Shown: piece by piece, positions 12,307 through 27,164 of the stretch | Numbering within the stretch: position 1 is the stretch's first letter | Layout of the letters: the number at the start of each line of letters is the position of its first letter | Assembly: GCA_013397935.1 (NCBI GenBank) | Contig: VZRN01006407.1 | Coordinates: 814,653 to 878,652, forward strand | Origin: Dasyornis broadbenti | Taxonomy: Eukaryota; Chordata; Aves; Passeriformes; Dasyornithidae | DNA: 64,000 nucleotides | Direction: 5' to 3' | Position numbers and translations under genes: made by a program | The notes under the pieces: model-generated | What the model saw: only the letters and a program-made list of their open reading frames with translations | What the model was told of the DNA's origin: nothing | Databases searched by the model: none

Positions 12307-14086
12307 GACTGGTAATTAATCACCAGTTTCCAGAGTTCCCATTCTCTTAGCAAATACCTGCTTTCTAAGCAGGTTATTTACTAAATTGTAGTTCTTCATT
12401 GGAACAACTTCAACAAGTTCAGAACAGCATAGCTTCAAGACCTTAATAAGGAATTAAGAGTTGTAGAAAACCATGGAGTTACAGACACTCCTACAATCAC
12501 CAGCAATATGGAGGAACTAGATTTTTTTTTTCCTATAACCCATAAATTTACACTCCTGGTTGGCTGAAGGAAGAGAGCTATGTATGCTATTAGATAGTAA
12601 CTAAATACTATTTTTTTTCCCTCACAGAAATGGTAATTGTACAGGACTCTCCTCATGCAGATCCAACCACTTATCCCTGTGTAAGTGCAGCTCAAATAAA
12701 CTGTCTGTTGTGTTTCAGTGGAGGTTTCTGTTCTCTTAGGTGAGAGAAGAAGAGAATATATTTCTGATTTTCTTCCTTACAAAGCAAGTTGTGCTTTGAA
12801 AAGCAAGATCAAAGATTTTATTTCTAACTGAAGACCACAAATATCATAGGATACTGGGAAATTCCAGAATTTCTCAACGAGTAAAAAAATACTTTAAGTA
12901 TATCATAGACTGAATGACATGAAGCACTCTCTCAAAAAGATAACATGATTAAATGGAAATATCTGATCCTTTCTCCTTGAAGTTATTAACAATGCAAATC
13001 ATGTTTGACTAATCTCTAACACATGCCAGTGTTTGAAGAGTTAATTAAGAAACACGGTGCAAGGAAGAATGTTACAGGGATTTAATGTTACTCAGGGGCA
13101 CTAACTGAGAAAATAAAACAATTCTGCCTGTGTAAGCAGACTGTCTGGAACACAGGCAGAGCTCACATGGATTCTTATCCAAATCCCCATCAAAAGTCAC
13201 ATTCCATACACATACAGGTAATTTTTCAGGAATTACAGTGCTGTGTTTATGTATTTATGTATTTTTGTCTTTTAAGGGTTTCTACTTTGTTTCAACATAA
13301 CTCTTTTCTGTAATTATCCAAACTGTCCAGGTGTTTATAATAGCTGTAAGTTCGGTAGGGTGTGAGGACAAATTGGTCAGGGAAACTGTTCATTTTACAC
13401 TTTTTAAGTCCTACCCTGTCTCAGTCTCAGTCTTCCTAGATTTTACTTTATCCCTCCAGCTCTCTCTTCAACCTATATGTGCTTCTGTCAGGCCTCTACC
13501 ATCATTTTAACTTTCATCTCATGACTACTATGATTATCCACTGGTCAGATGTCTCAACATATCCATAGCAGGGCTTTCTGACGTTTTAACTCTGATGATT
13601 CCTTTTGCCTTTCAAAATATGAACTAAACCCTATTATTTTTTTAATGACTATTTCTAAAAGTGTATGTCTTATTAGATATATTTTTTTTTATTTTTAAAA
13701 TGAAGCAAAACATTTGATTGACCCGCGAATAAAACCAGAACCACAGGATTTTCATTAGCAAGACATGCCTTAAATCATTTAGAAAACATTTCGTAAGTGC
13801 CTTCAAAACTTCAAAACTTGATATATTTATGTTTAAATTAAAAAATAAAAAACACTCAAATATAGGTTTAAAAATTCTTAATACATCTCAACCAGTTATA
13901 GTCAATCCTCCACACGGTGAAATGGCAAAAATTCTTCCTAACTACTTTTAAAGAAAAAATTAAAATTACATTAGGAAAATTAAATTTTCTCTTTTAGAAG
14001 ACTATTCTAGAAAGAGACATAGACAACTGAATTGACCAAAGTGCAAGACAATGACAGTGAGTGGTTAATATCAAGTAATAGAAAGT

Positions 14087-14108
14087 GGGGGTGGCAGGGG
14101 GTGGGGGG
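14087..14108 (+). other. G-rich tract
   Basis: Tracts G5, G2, G5 and G6 with short loops. It is a weaker quadruplex candidate because one tract is only two Gs. Confidence 0.5.
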
Positions 14109-14439
14109 AGAAAGAGATACAAATGCCCTTTTGTCATCTATTAGTTTCCACTTACTTTGTTTCAAATATGCTATTGCAGTCATGCCACAATTTCACAGTC
14201 AAATTGTGAAATTGAGCATCGGTTTTCCTCCTAGTATGACTGTGGCTGGCATGTGGAAAATATTTTCCATTCTGACTTTGAAGAGGATGGAATGGAAGGA
14301 AGCCTCATTTTAAATCACCTTTACTTTTGAAAGATTTACTTCAGTCTTTACTTAAAGGATGCAATTCATACTCACTTATTCTAAGTAATTATTCTATCAG
14401 TTAAACTGCCCTGATAAATTGAAAATTCATGGGCTGCTC

Positions 14440-14580
14440 CTAGAAAATCGTGGGTTTGGGTTGTTTTGGGTTAGAATGGAAATTAAAGATCATCTAATTC
14501 AACCCTTTTCTGCCCTGGGCAGGGGCACCTTCCTCTTGGCCAGGTTGCTTAAAATGCCCTCCAGCCTGGCCTTGAAGAAG
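14440..14580 (-). mobile_element. CR1 LINE 3' fragment
   Basis: The antisense CR1 signature ttagaatggaaattaaagat, catctaattcaacccttttc, tgccctgggcaggggcacct, then ccaggttgcttaaaatgccc is legible. Similarity fades after about 14580. Confidence 0.8.
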
Positions 14581-15466
14581 ATCCTGATGAAATGTTCATG
14601 TTTGCATACAGCAAAACTTACTTTTGTCCCTTGTCTATTCATTTCCCCATGCTCTGTCATCCATTCTACCCTTGAATATTTTCTTTGTGAATGACCTCCC
14701 ATGTCTGGTTTCAAGAATATCTGCCACTATTCACAAAATTCTCAAATTATGGAAATGTAAAACATTTAAATAACAGCTCTTATGTTTTGAGTAGACAGTC
14801 TAGGAAATAACAGACAAAAAAATTAAGTCAATTAACTCTATACAGCTCAAGAAAATTAACATTTCTATAAATAGTCTTCATGGAAAGTTTAGGATTCATT
14901 TTCAGTATAATAGTCATTTTATTCAAGGAAAGAGTAATGTCAATTCAGAACACTACCTGTGTTATAAACATTATTATATAAATTAAATAGGTGTTTCTAT
15001 GGAGAACACATCTGACCATAACTTGAAATTTAAACAGACTCCAATAGTACTGCTACCAAAATTGTTCACTCCAGCAACGGAAGGAAATGAGTCATAATCA
15101 AAGAGGGAGATGCAAGTAAAAATTCTTCAGATCCTGTTACTGGCGCTGATATTCTGTGTCGTCTTCTGGAAAGTCACTGAACTGGTTTTATTAACGATAA
15201 AGCGGAGATTAGGAAACTTTCTTCACAGGGGAATTGTGAGGATGCTTATGAAGTTCTCTGCATCAGCAGGAAGAAAGTCATTGCACAAGTATAAAGTTTC
15301 AACAATTTCTTATAATTTCTACTATAAACAACTGATCTACTTGCTTATTTCTCTAGGACAGATGATTACTCATTCCTCCTTTACAGTATATAAAGTAGTT
15401 TCTCTGTTAAACAACAGTAGAATTTAAATGTTAGCGACATTTTGAAGAGTATCAGTATGGAGAAGT

Positions 15467-15487
15467 GGGGGAGGGGGTGGGGAGGGG
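15467..15487 (+). other. G-quadruplex candidate
   Basis: Plus strand reads G5-A-G5-T-G4-A-G4: four tracts of at least four Gs with single-base loops, a pattern expected to fold into a very stable parallel quadruplex. The surrounding DNA is AT-rich and shows no promoter or CpG island. Confidence 0.75.
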
Positions 15488-18400
15488 ACTGCCCCTGCCA
15501 TCAAAGTATATCCTTTGCACATTCCTGGCACTACATCAAGGTTAAGTTAAAAGCAGCACTTGAAGGCAGTTGCATGTGGTAGATTGTACAACAAGGCTCA
15601 TTAGCCAATGGTGAGTCTTATGTAAAGGTCTTTAATGTGGTACAGTGGCATTTTTCAGCCTCTTTTAAAAGGGAAAAAGTTAATAATGTGAAAGTTTTAT
15701 TACTTTTATTCTTTTAAAGAAGTGCCTTTTTGTAGTGAAACATTGTGGCTAGTTAGAGCAAAAGCTCAGGGAATTTCCTCCGCTCTGGGAAGGACGGCAA
15801 TTATACAAGGGGAAGGGACCACAGCAGTAAACTGGCAACATACCAAGGTCTTAACCCCTGAGACAGGAGGTGGAGGACTAGGTGTTAGCAGTCTTACACA
15901 AGTCCTTAAAGTATAAACATATGGTAAATCCATTACCTAAACTACAAAGAATGGAACCTTGCTAATAAACCTATTTACTAGGTTAAATAAATACAGAAAG
16001 TGTTTTAAAAAGGTGAGCTGTGTGACATATTAAATTCAAACATTTTTCACTTGTCAGAATTTGTTGTTGGGAATCTGTGAAACACGATGGCCCTTCCAAC
16101 CCCATGAACACACACAGTCATGCTCTGCCCACTCGGCCCCAGCTCAGTGCTCACTGCCACCACGTGAAACCAAGCGCATTTGTTTCTGAGTTCGTGTGCC
16201 ACTGCCTGCACAAACACAGTTCATCACCCAACCGGCTGCTGGCACTCACCATGAACAACAAAATGTAGACAGGATTCAAGTGTATTTATCACCTTGTTGT
16301 CCAGCCCTGTGCTCCATGGAGTGTTTGATTTTATCCAGCATAAACACAGTCTAATTCCAGAAGTAATAATATTCAGCAGGAAAGAAATACAAATCTAGTG
16401 TCTTTAGAAATTGCATACTGCCAGCACTTTTAGCAACAGCTCCACAGAACATTTTTGCATCACCCTTAGTACAAAAATATTATTAGATAGGTCATAAAGG
16501 GTACCAAAGCTAAAGAGAACTGTGTTTTACTGTTGCTTTACCAGGTAATTGCCCTTCTGTGAGATGTGTGAATGGGATATCCAGGAACACATTTTAAAGC
16601 TGCTCATAGTGGGTTCATGGATTTGTAGCAACGAAGTGGCATTAATCTAAAGCCAGTTGAAGTCACTGGGCTGATTCCCTGCCCAATCCCCTCCGTTTGA
16701 AAGTAGGTGGTATGGACACTAAGGTGGCAGTGTGGTAGCTTTACAATCAGGTGTCTCTAAGCTGGGGTGGCTGCTCAGGGACACCTCTCCTGCAGAGTTC
16801 ATGTGAGTTTGAATTCTCATTTACCAGCCTGTGAAAGGTGTTCCTTTTCTTCTGCTGGTTAGTGACATGCTTGTGATGAAATTTGTGTTGCATCAGGTCC
16901 AAACAAAATTTTATTCAGGGAAAAAAAGGGGAAAAAAGTTTTTAAATTTCATGTGCCTGTGGAAATTCAGTGATATTTGGTTATTAACTTGACTGAAATC
17001 CATCTAAGTGTATAGTCAAACACAAGCCACTTGTTCTCAAGCAGTGTTTATGGATAAGGAAGCAAGGTGGGAGATCCATTACTTTTTCCCGTACTCCCTG
17101 TCAAATCTCCCTCTGTAAATACACAGTTAAACATTAATGATGACCCTCATCTGCTTCAGGTTCATTAATGGAGATTCCTGTGCCTGCATGGAATGCCACT
17201 GACATCTAGCATGGAGCAGTAGTGCTAGCAGAGTGAAGAGTATCAGATTTTAAAGCACTGAATTATTATCACTTAAAAACATTTTATCGCAGAAGATAGG
17301 TAACAACCTGCAATTTAAATAAAGTACTTCAAATTATGTGGTTGTATTTCTGGTTTGATTGAAAAAAAAAAAGGGTCAGTAAAAAGCTGTAACCACTAGT
17401 AATGTGATTTTAAAGAGTGGCAATATATAAATAGGTCTCTTGTGGTAATTTTATGTTAGGATATTCCATTGTTTAACAAATGCTGAGGGAAAAATATTTG
17501 GTTTTGTAATAAAAATATATCAAAGAAGAAAACGATCTATGCAGATTATAAGGGTCATTCTTTAACAGTGCCATTATTTGTGATGAACTCTTATCCAGCT
17601 GCTGATGAGACATTCTGTATTAACTGACAGCATCAATATTGCACCACACCCAAAACACCCCAGGCAAATAGAGGAATCAAATGTTTTAACTAATGCTTTT
17701 CCAGAACCATCTAAATATTTTACACATATGAGTACACCAGGAGCACTACATACACCGGCTGGTATTGGATAAGATAGTCCTTTGCATTTTAAATTTATTT
17801 CAATACTGCAAAACAGAATAACGTATTTCAATAAAACTTCGGAGCCATTTGGTACCTCAGAAAGTTTTTATTTGATTTTCTCTCCAATTTTCTCCTTTTT
17901 TGGCAAAATTTGCCATATTTTTAGCCTTCACAGCTTTTTGAGGAAAAAAAAATCACAAAAGCAACTCTGAAACTGGATACAGAATAAGGCAGATCTGTGA
18001 AGGATGATCAGTGAACATCAGGAGTTCTAAATATGCAGATGGCATAAAAGCTAAAATAAAAAGGTATTATGCTTGGTTTTCATATGACAACAGTTGCTAA
18101 CACAATGATGTGGATCTTGCTGATATCTGTCTGGGATGGCAGCACAGCCTTTACTGTTTTCAGATGATCCTGAGCATACTTGTAGGAACTTAGGGTGTTG
18201 CTGGAGAGGAAAGGGCACACAACCCCTTGTTTTTATCACCTCTCCCTACAAACGTGCACGGGGTGATAGTGGCCATTTGTTCATTTAAAGCTGTCACTTT
18301 GTTAGGCACAAAACAATACCAAACGCAGACATTTGCACCTGAGTGACTCAGGCAATAAAATAGGGTGTGAATAACCCAAAGGTTAGGAAGGGGTGAATTG

Positions 18401-21400
18401 CTTGCTGGAAATGCCTGTCTCAGTGGACTATAAAAAGAGCCAGTGTGGGTAGCCCAGAGGTAACCACCTACATCATGGACTTTTAAAGGTGTCATGAATC
18501 TTGCTTGGAGTTTGGAAGAGCAGATTGTGTTTTCCTGAAGACTTATGGAAGCCTGAGTGTTACAAGAAATGAATCTCCTCCCTCTCAACAGATGATGTCC
18601 CACAGGCAGTGTCCACAGCAAACTGATGCAGCAGAAACCTCTGCTTATCTCAGGTCATTGAAGCAAGCAGTAGAAGTAGCCCTGCTGTCTTTACACGGGT
18701 CTGGTGCTTACAGCCCAGGAAAGCCATGCTGGGACACAGCCAAGCAAAAATGGACCTACCCGTGCATTTAGTTTTGAGGTCGTTTGTTGATTGTTACAAT
18801 CATGCCTAAAATCACTGGTAGTACCTCTATGAGCTAAATATCCCACACGGAAGTGCCATGAAGGTCTTATTGTTCTCATGCACGGTAAGATGGAGACAGA
18901 TGCACACTACAAGAGGTCTCTTTCAGGCTCAGGCTGAAAGAAACCTGAAAACAATTTAGATGAGTGATATGCAAAATCCCCACATAACCACCTGGACATG
19001 CAGGAACGTGCAGTGTACATTAGATGTTTAAATATTGCATAATAAGCAAGTATTGGAAAAACTAGAAATACTGAGAAAATGACTGGAACCCCAAAACTTT
19101 CCCCTCAGCAAAGAAACCTTATCCTTCGCTTGCAGAGCTAACTCATTTCTATCTTCCTCTCCTTACATAAATAAGAGGTAAAAGCCAGTCATTTCAGAGT
19201 CTCAGCAAGTTCTGCTGCCACTAAGCTCATGTGAAAGGCATGCAGCTCTGCTTCCTCTGGCTGTGCTTAAAAATATCTGTGAAATAGCTGCCTGCACTCT
19301 AAGAGACGTCTTCTTGTAAGACTTAGTTTGGCTTTTTTGGATTTAGCCTTCAGATACATCTAAGTCAGAGCTGCAGGTAGGCATCTGAGCTCAAGATGAA
19401 ACAGCAAACTTCACAGGCGTCCCTCTTTTTTACAGTTCTTGGATGTCTTAAGTTGTCAGCGATTCCACTGCCAGCAGAACAGCTATTTCACAGGACACAG
19501 TTCAGTTTGATATGCTGGATGTTCAAACATATCTATCTCCTCCTATTCAATGTACTTTGAACTACATTTTCTGTGTCTGGGTGGTCAATTATGCTCCTGG
19601 AGCCAGCACCAAGACATCAGGAGTGACAGCAATAGACAACAGCATGCCTGGAGGGATATTCTTAGGCTGATCTCTCACTAGTTCTTTTCTTTCTCAAAGG
19701 CAAAAGTTCCATCACAAGACCTCTGTGAAGCAAACTGAGCAACAGCAATAAGCCTAAAGCCCACACAGACAGAATTTGAGGAAACTAAGTGGGTTGAGCA
19801 AATTCCTTCTCTTTGCACCCACCTGGCTGCCGTGTGTTCCAAGCCACCACTCAACCCTAGCAGGGATGGGGACTCCCAGCAGCACAGGGGGCTGCAGGAA
19901 AACATCTTTCTTGATAGGATTTTATACACAGCACTCTGAGGTACGGAGCTTCTCAGGTGTCCAAATGTAGAGAGGAACCTGTCTATTCCTGGTGTCTCAA
20001 CACAAGTAGGGGAAGGCAAAAACCACATGCATCTAAACGTGTTTGAGGTTAACCTTAAACTGTGCACTGCAGGAGGTATTTGTTTATTTTCTTCTCAGAC
20101 TGTTTCCACAAGCACTTTCTAGTTGACTACCCGAGTCTCTTTTTTTCCAGTTTCTAAGGAAAAATTCAAAGCTCTCATCTCTTTGAATGCCATGGTTGAC
20201 AAATCACTGGTACCATCAGCCTCTGCTGTGTGTAATTTTCTGGGAAAGAAAATATGGTTTTCTAGAATAAACACTTAAAAAAGGATTATTTGTTTAAGCA
20301 GTTCATATTTTTCAGAAGGAATTATGATATTCATAAATTCAAATATAGTTGTATGTTCTGAACAGCACATTCTCATTTTCTTAAGGCACCTGTGCTGCTG
20401 TACATACTCATTTACAGTGGTACACAGCAGGTGCTAATGAAGCAGAAATTTACTTTATTGTCAATTTAAGCAAAATAGCATAATCAAAAGATCAATTCGA
20501 ATATTAGATATTTCTGGTAGATTTTAGGGGTTTAGGATTGCTTTTGTTTTCTGCAGTTACATCACTCTAAAGTCTGATTATAAATAAAATCTATACTCAG
20601 TTTTCTACCTTAACTCCGTTAGGGACACTGAAATTAACACACAGAATGTATTTATCTGTTTATCTGTTTTGTTTTGTTTTTAAATTTACAGTGAAAAAGA
20701 ATATGTGTAAATCCTAGACTGCTGATGGTAAAGCTGACTGATTTAGTACACATTTTAAACATTAAAAAAAAGGCAGAGCAACAACAACAAAACCTCAGTT
20801 CCTGCATTCCTTGCAAATGTAAACTTCTTGCTGTTTTCACTGGGTATTTCAGATGTATGAGGAATGTATTATGGAATCCTTAAAATCAAGATTATGACAA
20901 TGCCTGTGAATGCCAGTTTTAAACAAGAAAACACACTCTGTCAGTCAAAGGCTATTAGAGGCACAGTCAGTCTAAGGACACATAAGTTTTCCAGTGGAGG
21001 CGTTGGTTTCTAATGGGCAGAATTTACTGCTCAATTTCATTGTTATGCAAGAGTGGCAAACCAGACTTAGCTGTTACTTTTTCAAAACAAATATAGCTCT
21101 ACATTTTACACCTTAGTCTGTTCTTGCACTTGATTAAACCTTTATAAATAGTTCCCCCCACCCGTCCTACAAATTCTTTGGGTTCAGAGATAGTATCTGG
21201 GTCATAGCACAAGCTATTGGAATGGAACCAAGACACAAAATTCAAGCAGATTCTGTAACATGGAAAATGCAGAGGAACTGAGGTCAGGAATTTGACTTTT
21301 CAGTTCATTGTTCCATTTTGTTACTCAAACGTTGTATCAGACTCCTTCGCAATTCAGGCAGAAGAGACTCATGAGATTGATTTTGATTTTATAGCCTTTC

Positions 21401-23509
21401 TGAGTATTTGCTGAAAACCAAGTCATACTCCTAGGAGGAACTGAATAGGTGATGTAGCAGGAACAAGTCTTAAGCTTCTAATTGGTATGAAGAGGAAATA
21501 ATAACATGTACTAATCATAGTTTTATAACAAGAAGAATTAAAGCCCTTGCAGCTTTGTTACCTTTTTACAAATGATCATCAATCAGAATAGCAATGATCA
21601 GGCTTCCAGAGAAACTGCTGACTCCCAAAGGAGAAGCTTGTGTTGCAACTCTACCTGTTTCAGCTATCCATTTATGGTCATCTCCATGTAGCACAAATTA
21701 TTCCCAAAGGCCTAGAGTGCCAGATTTGGCAACCAATTTTTTGATGCATCTATATTGGAAATTTGGAAGAATCCATTCTTAGGGGGTGCTGAACAGCTGC
21801 TGTCCCTACTGATATTAGTTTATTCAATAAAATTTTTTTTGATTCAATCAAAGATGAGGTTTTTGTTCCCTTTTCTCAGGAGCAGCACAGGAGAATGACC
21901 ACCTTCTAATCTGGACATAAGAGAAGCATCCCTGCCTCACAGACATGATTCTCCTTGAATTTTAGCATGAATGCTTCTTTTGCTGTTTCAGTCCACTAAA
22001 ACTGAGTCCAAGAACTGAATGTAATAAGATTAAGACTGTATAATAAATAATAGACCAGAGTTTTATGACACAAAACAGTATTACAAATAAATTTACTCCT
22101 AGACATGGAATTTGATACTGTAAATAAATGTACATTAAGTTCTTTGTGCATATTGGGACCTGTGTGCATTCCTTATAAAATGCCAGCAATTAAAATGGAA
22201 AGACAATATGTATAGCAGCTTGATGAGGTTTTTTCCTAGTAAGTTGGATTAAAAGAAGTAGAATGTATTTGGCAAAGAAAAGCTAACCAGCTTTAGAAGA
22301 CTGTGTAATCCATTTGCTAATAGATGATTTGTGATTGTTTGCTTGGCATTCCAGAAAATAGATAAACAGCTTCCTATGTAGACTAAGAGTGAAAAGGGAA
22401 ATTAATATTACAGCAATATGTGGAAAGCTGCAAATTATTTTACAAAGGGGCAAACCTTGGAACTATTCTGTTATTACTGAGGTTAAACTTCCATCCACTC
22501 CAGAATGAAGCTTTGACTCAGTAAGAATCACAGGAATTAGCTCTAGAAAGATCTGATATGATTAGGATTTGCTCTGGTGTTAATTAAGTGGAAGGATTTT
22601 TCCATCAGAAAGATGTTGTGCTGTAAAATCCACATTTCCAAGTCCTTTTCTGATAAATGCTCCACAGAACTTTTTCTGCCTGTGTAACAAGCAGTGTTAA
22701 ATTCACAAGTAAGAAAAACCTACCACCTACTGTTAGAAAATAAAAGTAGGACAGAGACTGAGAGAATATGGGGTGAATGATGAAAAGAAGATGGGTGGAC
22801 ATGGATGATGTTCGCTGTCCTGTTCCCACTGTCAGAAGCAGAGTATGAGGTCATGTTGGTCATTGGTCTGAACAGCATAAGATTTCTTATATTTCTATGG
22901 AATATTTCAGATGTGATTTGTACATAGCAAGAAGGTTTAGCAGAGTTAGGGACCATGTCAAGGATGAATGTGCAAATTTAATACACTCTTTGTGGTACTA
23001 AGATTATTTGCTGTTTCAGGTTTTGTATGGAGCAATCTGTGCCTACAAAAACATAAATTGCACCAACAAGAAGCCTGTATTTGAGATATGGAAGATTATC
23101 CTACTGGACCACCATCCATTTAAAACAGAGATTAATTTTCAGTGTTTCAGTCAGCTGAATGGAGTATTTTATCACTCTTCTATCAGCAGTCCATGACCTC
23201 AGAAAATCTCAAGAATCTGGGAAAGAGCAATGACAAGAACTCCTTTAAACCTGCATGCACCAGTTGCAAGGGAAACCTGTCTCAACACCTTCCTCACCAG
23301 TCCCAGTTCTTAACTAGACCCTGAAACTCTATTAACAAGCTCAGAATCGACTCATAATCCCATTGGGTTATCTCAGACTTCTTTCTGGAAAGAAATGGCT
23401 TTTTGAAAAACTTTCTCCTAAGGAATAATTCAGAGCCTTTAGATGATGATTTCAGCGGCTCTCTCACAGTTTGAACCCACACGGTTTGAACAGAAGTCAC
23501 AGAAGTCTT

Positions 23510-23549
23510 GAAGCACTCTGAAACACTCTTGAAACAGTCTGAACACTCT
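23510..23549. repeat. Imperfect 10-bp tandem repeat
   Basis: Four units close to gaaacactct: gaagcactct, gaaacactctt, gaaacagtct and gaacactct. It is a very short minisatellite-like array. Confidence 0.6.
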
Positions 23550-24357
23550 GAAATGAGTTCTCCAGGTTCCAACATCTTCTCTAATGCATCATCCAGCTTA
23601 GAAGACACCTACATATGGCAGCCAATAAACATCAGCAGTTATATTCTTGTTTCCACTTTCCCTGGTTTTTGGTGTGCTCAGCATTCAAATTCCATCTCTG
23701 ATAAATCAGCCTTCTGCTGCTCAGGGTCACCAGGGGCAATGAGGACCTCTCCTATAAGCTCAGTACTACATTTCAACATCTTCATGTATTTTGTTCAGAT
23801 GGCAGTGCAGAAATAAAGGATGTCCTACTGTACTTGATTCAATGTAATCCCTAGAAATCATGGAGACAGGGAGTCCTGGGACAGCAGTGCTATTATTGTT
23901 TACTAACAGTGCTTGAGAGAATACAAAGTACTGGGACAGAAGCACTGTGTACCTACACACAATTCTGACTTCTTTTTGTTGAAAACCTGTCTTGTTTTTA
24001 TCCTTGAAGATATCCTAAAACCTCAAATAAATTAATTGATAGCAGCAACCTTATATTTTCCCTTTTTTTGTCTTTGTTTGACCTTTGTTTCTGGGCTTGG
24101 GGAAAACACCAGTCAAAAGGAGACTATTTTAGAAGCACTGTTTTGTGCATAGGGTGAGCTGCTTTATATTTTATAGGTGAGCATTCCCACTATTAGACTT
24201 ATATTGGGGGATGAGAGAATATAACTGTATTTAATTTACATTAATCTGTGTTGAAGCCATCTTCTTGCAGCCATAGCCATACTTATAAATAAAGCACATT
24301 TCCTAATTGTACATTTGTTCTTTCCATATCTATAAATTCCAAGAAATACGTAGGGAT

Positions 24358-24386
24358 TATATATTTAATATATATATAATACATAA
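24358..24386. repeat. AT-rich simple repeat
   Basis: Runs of (TA)n interrupted by ttta. No other signal. Confidence 0.7.
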
Positions 24387-27164
24387 TCTACACTTCAAAA
24401 ACTCTTCCTGCCAAACTTAGTACGCTACTACACTGCAAAGGTATAGAAAGCAACATTTCTAAATAAGTATAAAAATTAATCAGTACAAAAGGTTAATATC
24501 ATTTACACTCAGATAAACTAACATAATTAAATATTCCTATCCCAGTATGTAGACCAATGATGAATAATAGGCTTTAACCAGTCCTTACCAGTTTTATCTA
24601 GTGCTTAAAATTTTAGCTTGTCTTCCATAGTAAGTATCAAGTATTTTTCTGTGATGACTCAGTTGTATTTATTAATTGTTTAGATAATTGCAATTGTAAA
24701 TGGAATGCTTCACTGATTCAGTAATTAGGAAGTCTGAATTTGAAATAATTTATTAGGTCTTAATTTATGTGCTGTGAAATCTGTTAGATCATTTGCTAGT
24801 CAGTATGTTGTCTAGAATAAAGGCATTTCTACAAAGGGATTTTAGGGTGAGGGTCACCAGTATAATCAGAAACATACTCAGTCTGGCCTCCAGCTAAAGA
24901 TTATATGCTTTTAAGTGTATTTCTGTTTTGCAAAATGGCCTTTTGAAGACTTAGCCATTTCAACAAAATTCCTTTTCTCTATATAAAAAGAGAAAAAGCA
25001 ATTATTTTGCACTGTTGTTTGACTTCCCACTACCACAACCCTTTCCCCTAGATATAGATGACCCAGCTGATCAAGTGTGAGAAGTACATAGTTTTCTGCA
25101 CTGACTTGTCTGAACCTCTGGAATGAAATCTTCAAAGTTAGAGGCAAAAGTTGGCATAAAGACTAAGCAGGGATTTGATTAAAGATTTGGAGTTACCCAC
25201 ACAATAAATTGAACCAAACTAATTTTTGTCATGTACAAAGGCACACTTATGTTTTCCACAATGTATGGGAGGAAGTGACATCAGTTGGCTTTCAATGCTA
25301 ATTTATTGTATCCATACATACGCTTGTTATAACAGAGGATATGTCAGTATGTTCATTATTTAAAAAAAAGCCCAGCCAGGACTGGGGCTTTTTTGTTGTT
25401 AAGCTCAGTTTTCTCCATTGTTACTAATGATATTTGACTGAAGCCTCAAAGCTTGTCTGCTTGTATATGACACTCTGAAATTGAAACCTTACACTTTGAA
25501 TGTCTTTAGAAATGTACATGTAAGAAGGGTTTAAGGAGAAACACGGGGCTGCTGAATATATTGCTTTGGGCAGGATTTATCTGACAAAATATATGTGTCT
25601 ATACACCAATACAGACATATGCAGCTGTCTATATCGTAGACTTATGTAGATGTCCACATGTAGATGTCAGTATTTCAATTAATCATATACTCTATATAAC
25701 CAAAGAAGAGAGGTGTGATTCATTTTAATCCAAAGACATCACCTATAGAGCAACATATCATGTTGTAGGCACACCTAAGAGTACCTGTAAGGAGGGAATT
25801 AAAAGAGACTGAGTTGCAGTCCTATAAAGTAAAGTGAAGCAAACTGAATTTCACAGGAATGACCTGAAGTTTAATGCTTTTAAGGTGTTTTTTTTATCCA
25901 GGGGTTTACCTGTTTAGCTTTTTTTTTTCTCCATTGTTAATGACTTTTACTAGTCAAGGAATATATCCTCCAGTAATCTCACATATAAATATTTTGTCTC
26001 TGGACAAAGATGTAAATTACCATATTTGGATCTATGGCCAAGGTCAAGAAATGTGCATATTCAGCTTCATTGTCTTCAGTGAAAATAATAAATTTGAAAT
26101 ACAAAACAGGGGCAAAAGTCTGAACCTTTCACTCCTCTTTTATTTTTCTTGCTAAAACCAACTCTTCACATACTTACAGTCATGACCTATTCAACTTTCC
26201 TTTACTCTATAGTGTGTATTCAGCAGAAACTCCTAATGAACAACTACTCTCTATGAATATCAATGGTTCAATAAATAGAAGTGATAAGCAGATATTCTTT
26301 TCTGTCAGAAGTCTTTTTCTGGAGCCTGGATAAAGCTAAAAATAAGTGGAGAGGGTTATTAAGAAAAGAAAGAAAATGTGCACGTTGGAAATAGAGCAGG
26401 GTAAAACACAGAGGAAGAAACACAAGTAGTAAACATATGAAGAATAATTTTAAATGGGAAACATAAAGAATATGGAAACACATTTAATTGAAATTTATTT
26501 GTGCAATCATTTAAAATTTCTCTCAGATGCAATTCAGCTCTTGGGTATGTTACTAGCATCTGCTGAAACCAGTGGGATAATAATGAAGGGCAGATTTTCT
26601 CTCTCTTAAACTAAATGAGATGGTCATAGTGTCAGCACAATCTGCAGCCAGTGAACTTTTCTTGTTTATGAGCTCTAAGATTAGCTCCTAAAAAGATCTC
26701 TGAGAAGGCAGGCACAGGAAAGACATTAATAAGTACAAAGACAACTGTTCTTCATGTCATCAGATTCCAAAAATTTACTTTATCAGAATGACTAAAGCAA
26801 ACCAGAAAAATTTGGATTGGGAAGCAGTTGTCAGAAGTGTCCTTTAGGAGTTTGTGATTTACAGCTGAATTTTATTCCATAATTTTGTAAGTAATTCCTT
26901 AAAGAATCATCACTTGTTCTTCTGCCAATACATGTCATTAAATGTTACCTTCTTTAAGAAAATCTAAGTAAAGCTACCTGCACAACTTCAAAACAGTATG
27001 CATTTCCTCAGGACCAACAAAATGCTTATTGGGAGACAAAAAATCATGATTATTTCTTTTACATGCTTGCTTTTGTTCCTTACCTGACTTGCTTCTTCCT
27101 ACACTGTTACTATATTACCTGGATTCCCAGGGGTGTTCTAACTCTCAGCCAATAATCCTCGCCA

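Noticed and set aside
18190..18621. 143-codon minus-strand open frame
   Set aside because: No recognisable motifs; overlapped by a plus-strand frame, as expected for a locally GC-richer patch without stops.
19678..20067. 129-codon minus-strand open frame
   Set aside because: No domain or splice structure, rich in Ser/Cys; treated as chance.
25362..25394. Bacterial-style intrinsic terminator
   Set aside because: The hairpin is real, but the DNA is vertebrate nuclear sequence, so a bacterial terminator function is not supported.
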